From: Rhodococcus sp. Z13
GTDB lineage: Bacteria > Actinomycetota > Actinomycetes > Mycobacteriales > Mycobacteriaceae
Assembly (NCBI RefSeq): GCF_025837095.1
Contig: NZ_CP107551.1
Span: 1,656,352-1,720,351 of the forward strand
Length of the DNA: 64,000 nucleotides
Reading direction: 5' to 3'
The notes below the pieces were generated by a model. The model made no database searches. It was not told where the DNA came from and was given only the letters and a program-made list of their open reading frames with translations. Shown here piece by piece: positions 7,435-15,000 of this stretch (the first letter of the stretch is position 1; the number at the start of each line of letters is the position of its first letter). Position numbers and translations under genes: made by a program.

Positions 7435-9063
7435 ATGACGACGAGCGACGCGAGCGGGGGCGTGGGGGGCATGCGTCGCCTGCCCATCCGAGGGATCACC
7501 GTGCAGGGCTGGTTCCTGCTGGTACTGAGCGTGATGGGGGTGCTCGTCGTCGTCGGCACGATCGTCGGCGCCCACTTCCTCCGTGAGACCACCGAGGTCT
7601 CCAACTACGTGCGCGACCGCATCCAGCCTGCCCGGGTGGAGGCCTACCGGCTGCAGAGCGCACTGATCAACCAGGAGACCGGAGCGCGGGGGTACATCCT
7701 CGCCGCCGACCCCGAATTCCTCCGCCCCTACGAGCAGGGCCGGCAGGAGGAGGAAGCGGCCACCGTCGCTCTGCGGGAGCTCATCGGCGACGACGAGACA
7801 CTGCTCGACGACGTCGAATCGATCGAGGCACACGCCGCGGAATGGCGCCGCGTGTACGTCGAACCGCTGGTCGCGGGGGTCGAACCCGGCCGGCCCCAGT
7901 TCGTCGACCCGGCCACCGTCGAAGCGGGACGCCTCGCCTTCGACCGGCTCCGCGACGCGTTCGACGTCCAGAACGCCGACCTCCTGCAGGCCCGGGAGGA
8001 CGGCATCGCGACCCTCGAGGACGTCCGGACCACCCGCGACCGCATCCTCGGGGGCATGGTGGCGATCTTCCTCGTCACCGGACTCGGCCTCGCGGTCCTG
8101 CTGCAGGTCATCGTGGTGCGGCCCATCCAGCGGCTGCGACAGGCATCGCGCCGCGTGGTCGCAGGGGAGAACTTCGACCACGAGATCGAACCGCAGGGAC
8201 CCGCCGACATCCACGCGCTCGGCCGGGACGTCGAGGACATGCGCGCGCGGATCGTGCACGAACTGCAGGTCGCGCACGAGCGTGAGGACCAACTCGAGAC
8301 ACAGGCGACGGAACTGCGGCGCTCGAACTCCGAACTGGAGCAGTTCGCCTACGTCGCCTCCCACGACCTGCAGGAGCCGTTGCGGAAGGTCGCGTCGTTC
8401 TGCCAACTCCTCGAGAAGCGCTACGGCGACGCGCTGGACGAGCGGGGCACCCAGTACATCGCCTTCGCAGTCGACGGCGCGAAGCGCATGCAGGTGCTCA
8501 TCAACGACCTGCTCACCTTCTCGCGCGTCGGCCGGGTCAGTGACGCCCACGTCCCGGTCGAACTCGACACGACCCTGGATGCGGCGCTGACGAACCTCGC
8601 CCAGACCGTCGAGGACTCGGGCGCCGTCGTCGAACGACCGGACACCCTGCCCACGATCGTGGGCGATCCCACACTGATGATCATGTTGTGGCAGAACCTC
8701 GTCGGCAACGCCATCAAGTTCCGGCATCCCGACCGCACCCCCCACGTGCGGATCGGCTACGAGGAGGACGGCGACGGCGACGACGCCGTGTGGCGGTTCC
8801 ACGTGGAAGACAATGGCATCGGCATCGCCGAGGAGTTCGCCGACAAGGTCTTCGTGATCTTCCAGCGGCTGCACGGCCGCGACGTCTACGGCGGCACCGG
8901 AATCGGTCTGGCCATCTGCCGGAAGATCGTCGAGTACCACGGCGGGGAGATCCGGCTCGATCCCGAGTATCGAGAGGGCAGCCGGTTCTGCTTTACGATT
9001 CCGAAGGCGGGCGACGACGACGCGTCCGCGACTGCAGTGGCTCTGAAAGGGGCATCCGAATGA
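7435..9063 (+). CDS. Membrane histidine kinase with CHASE3 sensor domain
   Basis: A 542-residue sensor kinase. An N-terminal membrane helix (about 25-47) and a second (about 205-228) flank an extracytoplasmic CHASE3 domain containing NQETGARGYILAADPEFL. HAMP follows, then the HisKA dimerisation segment FAYVASHDLQEPLRKVASFC with phospho-acceptor His310, and the GHKL ATPase with QNLVGNAIKFRH, HVEDNGIGIAEEF and GGTGIGLAICRKIVEYHGG. The HisKA sequence resembles that of Cph1-like kinases. It sits between the response regulator-phosphatase gene and an Rcp1-like regulator with ATGA overlap, so one or both are its partners. The CHASE3 ligand is unknown. Confidence 0.93.
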   Translation: MTTSDASGGVGGMRRLPIRGITVQGWFLLVLSVMGVLVVVGTIVGAHFLRETTEVSNYVRDRIQPARVEAYRLQSALINQETGARGYILAADPEFLRPYEQGRQEEEAATVALRELIGDDETLLDDVESIEAHAAEWRRVYVEPLVAGVEPGRPQFVDPATVEAGRLAFDRLRDAFDVQNADLLQAREDGIATLEDVRTTRDRILGGMVAIFLVTGLGLAVLLQVIVVRPIQRLRQASRRVVAGENFDHEIEPQGPADIHALGRDVEDMRARIVHELQVAHEREDQLETQATELRRSNSELEQFAYVASHDLQEPLRKVASFCQLLEKRYGDALDERGTQYIAFAVDGAKRMQVLINDLLTFSRVGRVSDAHVPVELDTTLDAALTNLAQTVEDSGAVVERPDTLPTIVGDPTLMIMLWQNLVGNAIKFRHPDRTPHVRIGYEEDGDGDDAVWRFHVEDNGIGIAEEFADKVFVIFQRLHGRDVYGGTGIGLAICRKIVEYHGGEIRLDPEYREGSRFCFTIPKAGDDDASATAVALKGASE

Positions 9064-9500
9064 GCGCGTCCGGGCAGCCGATCGACGTCCTCCTCGTGGA
9101 GGACGACCCCGGTGACGAATTGATGACGCGGGAAGCGTTCGAGGACAACAAGATCGGCAACACCCTTCATGTCGTGCGCGACGGTGAGGAAGCGCTCGAC
9201 TTCCTGTACCGGCGTGGCGCCCATGCGGATGCGCCCCGGCCCGATCTGATCCTGCTGGACCTGAACCTCCCCAAGTACGACGGCCGGCAGGTCCTCGAGA
9301 AGGTCAAATCCGACGAGGATCTCACCGACATCCCCGTCGTGGTGCTGACCACCTCCGCGGCCGAGGAGGACATCCTGCGCAGCTACCGGCTGCACGCCAA
9401 CGCCTACGTGACGAAGCCGGTGGACCTCGACCAGTTCATCCGCGCGGTACGCCAGATCGACGAGTTCTTCGTCCAGGTGGTGCGGTTGCCGCGGCGCTGA
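9060..9500 (+). CDS. Single-domain response regulator, Rcp1 family
   Basis: A 146-residue receiver-only protein: DVLLVEDDPGDELMTREAF, VVRDGEEALDFLYRRG, phospho-acceptor Asp67 in LILLDLNLPKYDG, the Thr pair of VVVLTTSAAE and AYVTKPVDLDQF. It lacks any output domain and resembles Rcp1, the phosphotransfer partner of cyanobacterial phytochrome kinase Cph1. The start ATG overlaps the kinase stop (ATGA), indicating translational coupling. It may act as the primary acceptor or as a phosphate sink that competes with the receiver-phosphatase protein. Confidence 0.92.
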   Translation: MSASGQPIDVLLVEDDPGDELMTREAFEDNKIGNTLHVVRDGEEALDFLYRRGAHADAPRPDLILLDLNLPKYDGRQVLEKVKSDEDLTDIPVVVLTTSAAEEDILRSYRLHANAYVTKPVDLDQFIRAVRQIDEFFVQVVRLPRR

Positions 9501-9506
9501 ACCCTG

Positions 9507-9576
9507 CGCCCGGTCCCGAACCGGACCGGGCGCGAGACGACTTCGGGCGGATCCCCGCGAAGGGATCCGCCCGAAG
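9507..9576. terminator. Double terminator hairpin
   Basis: Two successive inverted repeats: CGCCCGGTCC with its complement (9507-9532) and CTTCGGGCGGATCC with its complement (9541-9576, 14-bp arms). They lie between the rightward response regulator and the leftward DUF3817 gene, so they can serve both directions. Confidence 0.75.
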
Positions 9577-9599
9577 TGTGTTCGGAAGGTGTGTCGAGA

Positions 9600-9974
9600 T
9601 CAGACGCCGAAGTCCGTCTTCACCTGCTTGGTGCGGATGTGCTCGACGTAGAACGACAGGAACGGGATCGTGCCGGCGAGCAGCGTGCCGATCGTGCGGG
9701 GGAGCGGCCAGCGCACCTTGATCGACAGATCGAAGGTGAGCACCAGATAGACCGCGTACACCCAGCCGTGCACGATCGCGATCCACGACGGCACGTTCTC
9801 GACACCGATGACGTACTTGGCGATCATCTCGCCGGTGAGGACCAGCAGCCAGATACCGGTGGCGTAGGCGAGCACGCGGTAACGCAGCAGCGCCGAACGG
9901 ATCTTCTTCCGGTCGGTGTCGCTGACGGCGCGCGGCGCGGCCTGGCCGGACGTCTGCTCTGGGGTCGTGCTCAC
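9600..9974 (-). CDS. DUF3817 integral membrane protein
   Basis: A 124-residue protein with a polar N-terminus of about 28 residues and three predicted membrane helices (LAYATGIWLLVLTGEMIAK, WIAIVHGWVYAVYLVLTFDL, and TIGTLLAGTIPFLSFYVEHI), matching the DUF3817 family found near rph in mycobacteria (Rv1342c, recalled). No enzymatic motif is visible; function unknown. The ATG overlaps the upstream gene's stop by 4 bp, so both are made from one leftward message. Confidence 0.88.
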   Translation of the reverse strand: MSTTPEQTSGQAAPRAVSDTDRKKIRSALLRYRVLAYATGIWLLVLTGEMIAKYVIGVENVPSWIAIVHGWVYAVYLVLTFDLSIKVRWPLPRTIGTLLAGTIPFLSFYVEHIRTKQVKTDFGV

Positions 9975-10393
9975 TGAGCGCTCCTATCGGACCTGCGCGC
10001 CAGCTGCGCGAGGTATTCGTTGTACTCGTTGATCTGTCGCGCCTCGGGATCGGCGACGCTCGCGTCCTCGCTGCGTGCCTCCGCGATCGTGCGCGGCCGC
10101 GTCGGCAGGAGGTGTTCGGGGATCTCCGTGGGCTCCTCCGGCTCGGACGGCCGGGAGCCGCCGGTGCTCTCCGCCTCCTGCTCCTCGGCTTCGAGCTTCA
10201 CGAAGCGCCGGTAGGCGTAGACGCAGAAGAAGGCGAACGCGGGCCACTGGAGTGCGTAACCGAGATTCTGGTAGGTGCCGCCCACGTCTTCGAATCGGGT
10301 CCACTGCCAGTACCCGAGGCCGAGGCATCCGGCCGCGGCGACCACTACGAGAACGACCAGGGCCAGCCGGCGGGGAGGGCGATACTCGGACAC
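9971..10393 (-). CDS. LprD-like membrane-anchored protein
   Basis: A 140-residue protein: short basic start SEYRPPRRLA, a hydrophobic helix LALVVLVVVAAAGCLGLGYW, a WTRFEDVGGTYQNLGYALQWP segment, a second helix FAFFCVYAYRRF and an acidic tail with Pro/Glu and a C-terminal INEYNEYLAQLA. The Cys in AAAGCLGLG resembles a lipobox, and the gene occupies the lprD (Rv1343c) position next to DUF3817, but the sequence also fits a two-helix membrane protein. The GTG at 10393 is chosen because longer forms run into tRNA-Leu. Function unknown. Confidence 0.78.
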   Translation of the reverse strand: MSEYRPPRRLALVVLVVVAAAGCLGLGYWQWTRFEDVGGTYQNLGYALQWPAFAFFCVYAYRRFVKLEAEEQEAESTGGSRPSEPEEPTEIPEHLLPTRPRTIAEARSEDASVADPEARQINEYNEYLAQLARRSDRSAQ

Positions 10394-10462
10394 GTCCTCG
10401 ACGGTACCCGAGCGGTGCCCCGACCTGCCAAGACCGATCGGGGCACCGTGGGTGAGGTCACG

Positions 10463-10547
10463 TGGTGCGCGAGGGGGGATTCGAACCCCCACGTCCGAAG
10501 ACACGGGTACCTAAAACCCGGGCGTCTGCCAATTCCGCCACTCGCGC
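10463..10547 (-). tRNA. tRNA-Leu (anticodon UAG)
   Basis: An 85-nt class II tRNA: acceptor GCGCGAG paired with CTCGCGC, discriminator A, encoded CCA, D-arm GGCGGAATTGGCAGACGC, anticodon loop TTTAGGT closed by CGGGT/ACCCG, long variable arm TGTCTTCGGACGT and T-arm GGGGGTTCGAATCCCCC. The HNH gene pair begins 28 bp away on its 5' side. Confidence 0.95.
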
Positions 10548-10575
10548 CAGACCTCAGCAGGATACGACACGGCTG

Positions 10576-11067
10576 TCATTCCCGGGCAATTCGGTGCCGT
10601 ACGTTCCGGCCGGCCCAGGTGGGCGTCTGCGTGTGGCAGTTGGGGCAGAGGAAGCGGAGGTTCTCCGGACGGGAATCGTTCGGGTTCCCGTCGATGTGGT
10701 CGACATGGAGAGTGAGCGCGGACCCGCGCCACTGCGGTCCCGTTCCGCACCGTTCGCACTCGAGCGGGCGACCGTATTCGACCAGGGCCCGCCTGAGAAT
10801 CCTGCCTTCCTTCCGCGGCGACCCGGCTGTGAGTGTGAGTACGTCGGACCAGTGCAACCGAGGACGTGCCGGACGTCCTCTCTGGTCCTCCTGGCCGCGG
10901 AAGTGCGACGTGTCGATCCCGAAGTGCTTGATCCGTCGGCTGATATGCGTGTGGGTACCCCCGACCTTCTTCGCGCCGAGATAGCGGAGCACGCCGGCGA
11001 CGCTCACGGAGTTCGCGACCGCTTCTTCGAGCATCTCTTTCGTGTACTTGACCGATTTCCCCATCAT
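10576..11067 (-). CDS. HNH endonuclease-like protein, copy 2 of a tandem pair
   Basis: A 163-residue protein with an N-terminal helical segment (SVKYTKEMLEEAVANSVSVA, then LRYLGAKKVGG) resembling a small DNA-binding domain, and a C-terminal HNH fold: zinc Cys pair CERCG, the catalytic HVDHIDGNPNDSRPENLRFL and the second zinc pair CPNCH. It is a clear paralogue of the gene immediately upstream, with similarity along the whole length. The ATG at 11067 overlaps that gene's stop (ATGATGG), so they are translated together. No integrase, terminase or methylase accompanies them; role unknown. Candidates are a selfish nuclease remnant or a defence effector. Confidence 0.82.
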   Translation of the reverse strand: MMGKSVKYTKEMLEEAVANSVSVAGVLRYLGAKKVGGTHTHISRRIKHFGIDTSHFRGQEDQRGRPARPRLHWSDVLTLTAGSPRKEGRILRRALVEYGRPLECERCGTGPQWRGSALTLHVDHIDGNPNDSRPENLRFLCPNCHTQTPTWAGRNVRHRIARE

Positions 11068-11603
11068 TCCCTCGCTTCCGAAGGCATGCCGGATGTCGCG
11101 AGGCACGGTCCCGCAGGAGTGGTCGGTGCCCCGTCGCGGTGTCGTCCGCACCAGGTGGGTGTCTGGCTGTGGCAGTTGGGGCAGAGGAAGCGCAGGTTCT
11201 CGGGCCGGGAGTCGTACGGGTTGCCCTCGATGTGGTCGACATGGAGTACGAGTGGGGATCCGAGCCATTCCGGTCCTGTGCCGCACCCTTCGCACTCGTA
11301 CGGCCGACCGAATTCGATCAGGGCGCGTCGGAGGATCTTGGTCTCCTTCCGACGTGTGCCGGTTTCGGCGATCGTGAGCACCTGTGACCAGTGCAGTCGA
11401 TTCAGGGCGGCTCGTCCCTTCCGGTGGGCCGTGCCGCGGAAGTGGGACGTGTCGAGGCCGTAGAGTTCGATCCTGCCTCTGATATTCGCCTGCGTGCCTC
11501 CGGCCTGTTTCAGCCCCAGATGCCGCAGCACTCCCGCGATGCTGGTGGACCTCGCGACGGCCTCCTCGAGTATCTCCTTCGTGTACTTCACCCTTCTCCC
11601 CAT
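11064..11603 (-). CDS. HNH endonuclease-like protein, copy 1 of a tandem pair
   Basis: A 179-residue paralogue of the downstream gene: N-terminal VKYTKEILEEAVARSTSIAG and LRHLGLKQAGGTQANI, Cys pair CEGCG, HNH core HVDHIEGNPYDSRPENLRFL and CPNCHSQTPTW, plus a 20-residue C-terminal extension absent from copy 2. All zinc and HNH residues are retained in both copies. Identity is highest over the nuclease core and lower in the N-terminal part, which suggests an older duplication with divergence of target recognition. First gene of the pair, about 400 bp from the divergent fas gene. Function unknown. Confidence 0.82.
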   Translation of the reverse strand: MGRRVKYTKEILEEAVARSTSIAGVLRHLGLKQAGGTQANIRGRIELYGLDTSHFRGTAHRKGRAALNRLHWSQVLTIAETGTRRKETKILRRALIEFGRPYECEGCGTGPEWLGSPLVLHVDHIEGNPYDSRPENLRFLCPNCHSQTPTWCGRHRDGAPTTPAGPCLATSGMPSEARE

Positions 11604-11815
11604 CGTGCCCCCTATCGAATATTCGTTCGATTCGCCCGAAAGCTATCGCGGGGGTCCGACAGGTTCGGCAGTCGAATGCACGACGCGGGGTCGCGCGTCA
11701 ACAGGTAACGATTCGGTAACGAAAAACGTGAGGCTTTCCTCGGGTTCGAGGATGTCCATGCATCGGCGCAGCCTGGGGTGATTCGAGTTACTCGCCAGTC
11801 GCTTTTCCGGAGGTG

Positions 11816-11831
11816 TGTGAGCGAAATCACT
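11816..11831. promoter_or_regulatory. CRP/GlxR-type binding site upstream of fas
   Basis: TGTGA-gcgaaa-TCACT matches the TGTGA-N6-TCACA consensus of the actinobacterial cAMP receptor protein family at 9 of 10 defined positions. It lies 174 bp before the fas start. Confidence 0.5.
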
Positions 11832-11868
11832 GGTAGAGGGGCTGCCCGGCAAAGTGCGCGAAACAAAA

Positions 11869-11886
11869 CATGAGGAACCCCTCATG
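11869..11886. promoter_or_regulatory. Palindromic operator candidate upstream of fas
   Basis: CATGAGG-aacc-CCTCATG, perfect 7-bp arms with a 4-bp spacer and A/T-rich flanks on both sides, 119 bp before the fas start. It could be the site of a fatty-acid-responsive TetR regulator; no T-tract follows, so a terminator is less likely. Confidence 0.5.
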
Positions 11887-12004
11887 ATTTTGTGCGAACC
11901 TTGGCGTGCCCGAAGAGCGGACCACTAGTCCAGCAGCACACCGGCGCGCAGCGCTGAAAGACCGATGCCTCGACGCCGGGGTGTTCAGGAGAGGAACCAC
12001 ACGC

Positions 12005-15000
12005 GTGACGATCGACGAGACCACACCAGGCGACAACGGACGGAACTCGAAGGCATCACGACGAACCGGTGAACGCACCGCGGCCGCTGCCCCGGCCCGC
12101 GCCCTGATCGACAAGCTTCTCGCCGGTGAGCCCTACGCACTCGCCTTCGGCGGTCAGGGTGCGCCCTGGCTCTCCTCGCTCGAGGAGCTCAGCCGCGACA
12201 ACGGACTCGAGCCGGTGCTCACCGAGCTGGTCAACCGCGCCGCGAGCCACCTCGCTCCGGTCGCCGGCGACCTCGTCGTGGTCCGGCCCACGGGCTTCGA
12301 TCCCGTCGCGTGGATCCTCGAAGCCGAACTCGCCGGTGAGGACGACGCGCCCGCGGGCCCGTCCGACACGGTCCTGACCTCCGCGGCCGTGTCGCTGCCC
12401 GGCGTCTTCCTCACCCAGGCTGCCGCACTGCGCGCGTTGTCCAACCAGGGCCTCGACGTCGAGACCGTGCCGCCGACCTCCGTCATCGGCCACTCGCAGG
12501 GTGTCCTCGCTGTGGAGTCCGTCGCTGCTGCCGGTCGCAAGGACGCCGAGATCCTCGCCATCGCCCAGCTCATCGGTGCCGCCGCGACCCTCATCGGTCG
12601 CCGCCGTGGCCTGATCTCGGGCGCCGGCAAATACCCGATGCTCGCCGTCTCCAACGTCGACCCCGAGCGCCTGCGCGCCATCGTTGCCGAGGTCTTCGAG
12701 GGCCAGGATCCCGAGCGCAGCGCCGTTCTCGCCATCCGCAACGCCCGCCGTCGCGTCGTGCTGTCCGGTCCGCCGGCGGCGCTCGAGCGCGTGCAGCAGC
12801 GCTGCGAGGAGATCTCCGCGGCCGAGACCCGCGAACGTGAAGCCAAGAAGCGCGGCGGCGCCGTGTTCTCCCCGGTCTTCGAGCCCGTCGTGGCCGAGGT
12901 CGGTTTCCATCACCCCGCCTTCGAGGACGCCGTCGAGCAGGTCGCCGACTGGGCCTCCCGCTGCGAGCTCGACGCCGAACTCGCCCGCAGCCTGGCGCAC
13001 GCCATCCTCGTCGCCCCGATCGACTGGGTCGCGCAGGTCGACGAGGCCGTCGCCTCCGGTGCCGGGTGGATCCTCGACCTGGGCCCGGGTGAGCTGCTCA
13101 CCCGCATGACCAGCTCGGGTCTGCGCGGCCAGGGCGTGGGCATCATCGCCGCCGCGACCCGCGGTGGCCAGCGCAATCTCCTCACCCCGGGCGCCGAGCC
13201 CGAGGTCCCGCGCGCGTGGTCCGAGTTCGCCCCGAAGCCGGTCGAACTGCCGGACGGCCGCATCGCCGTCGAGACCGCCTTCACGCGTCTGACGGGTCGC
13301 TCGCCGATCCTGCTCGCGGGCATGACCCCGACCACCGTCGACCCGAAGATCGTCGCCGCGGCCGCGAACGCCGGCCACTGGGCCGAGCTCGCCGGTGGCG
13401 GCCAGGTCACCGAGCAGATCTTCGCCGACCATGTCGCCGAGCTGACCGAGCTGCTCGAGCCGGGTCGCGCCGTCCAGTTCAACTCGATGTTCCTGGATCC
13501 CTACCTGTGGAAGCTGCACGTCGGTGGCAAGCGTCTGGTGCCCAAGGCCCGCGCGGCCGGTGCGCCCTTCGACGGTGTCGTCGTCACCGCCGGCATCCCG
13601 GAGCTCGAGGAGGCCGTGCAGATCATCGCCGACCTGCGTGAGGCCGGCATCGAGCACGTCGCCTTCAAGCCGGGCACGGTCGCGCAGATCCGTTCGGTGA
13701 TCCGCATCGCCAACGAGGTCCCGGACTACCCGGTCATCGCCCACATCGAGGGTGGCCGCGCCGGTGGCCACCACTCCTGGGAGGACCTCGACGACCTGCT
13801 CCTCGAGACCTACGCCGAGCTGCGCACCCGCCCGAACCTGGTGCTGTGCGTCGGTGGCGGCATCGGCACGCCGGAGAAGGCTGCCGAGTACCTGACCGGC
13901 CGCTGGTCGACCGCCTACGGCTTCCCGGCCATGCCGCTCGACGGCATCCTGGTCGGCACCGCCGCCATGGCGACCCTCGAGGCCACCACGGCTCCCGAGG
14001 TCAAGCAGCTGCTCGCCGACACCCCCGGCACCTCCGAGTGGGTCGCCGCCGGCACCGCGACCGGCGGTATGGCCTCCGGCCGCAGCCAGCTCGGCGCCGA
14101 CATCCACGAGATCGACAACGCCGCGTCCCGCACCGGCCGGCTGCTCGACGAGGTCGCCGGTGACGCCGATGCCGTCGCCGCCCGCCGCGACGAGATCATC
14201 GAGGCCCTGAACCGCACGGCGAAGCCGTACTTCGGCGACCTCGACTCCATGACCTACCTGGAGTGGCTCGAGCGCTACCTCGAGCTGACCGTCGGCCCGG
14301 ACACCGCCGCCGAGTTCGACTGCGGCACCGACCTGTCGGACGTCCTGGCCGAGGCCCACACCAGCCCGTGGCTGGACGTGTCGTGGCGTGAGCGTTTCCG
14401 CGAGATGCTGCAGCGCGCCGAGGCCCGCCTGCACCCCGTGTGCAAGGGCCCGATCCCGACGCTGTTCGCCGAGGACGCCGTGCTCGAGCGTCCCCACGCC
14501 GCCATCAAGTCGCTGCTCGCGCAGTACCCGGACGCCGGCGAGGTCGTGCTGCACCCGGCCGACGTGCCGTTCTTCGTGTCGCTGTGCAAATCGCCGGGCA
14601 AGCCGGTGAACTTCGTGCCGGTCGTCGACCAGGACGTGCGCCGCTGGTGGCGTTCGGACTCGCTGTGGCAGGCCCACGACCCGCGTTACTCCGCCGACCA
14701 GGTGTGCATCATCCCGGGCACCGTCGCCGTCGCGGGCATCACCCGCGTCGACGAGCCGGTCGGTGAGCTGCTCGACCGCTTCGAGAAGGCCGCCGCCGAC
14801 GAACTCGTCGCCGAGGGCGCCGAGCCGGTCAAGCTCGTCGCCCGCCGTCACCGCGACATCGCGCCGGGCATCCTCGACGCCGTGCTGTCCTCGCCGGACG
14901 TCTCCTGGGCCGGTCGCCAGACCCGCAACCCCGTCCACCGCCTCGGTGATCTCGACGAGTGGACGGTCGAGTCGGAGACCGCCGCCTCGCACGCCCCGAC

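Larger units (their letters stand above)
11604..12004. promoter_or_regulatory. Upstream region of fas, 401 bp
   Basis: No convincing gene lies here. It holds a directly repeated GGTAACGA (about 11706 and 11717), a CRP-like site (11816-11831), an 18-bp palindrome (11869-11886) and the fas ribosome site AGGAGAGGAA about 9 bp before the GTG. It is less GC-rich than the flanks, as expected for a promoter shared by fas and the divergent HNH pair. Confidence 0.6.

Noticed and set aside
9971-10504. Longer LprD-like protein starting at 10504
   Set aside because: The extension would overlap tRNA-Leu by about 40 bp and has no family similarity; GTG at 10393 is preferred.
10511-11242. 243-codon minus-strand frame across both HNH genes and the tRNA
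   Set aside because: Different frame from the two HNH proteins and extends into tRNA-Leu; no coherent domain.
10463-11603. Integrative element with att sites at tRNA-Leu
   Set aside because: No integrase gene and no second copy of the tRNA 3' end was found flanking the HNH pair.
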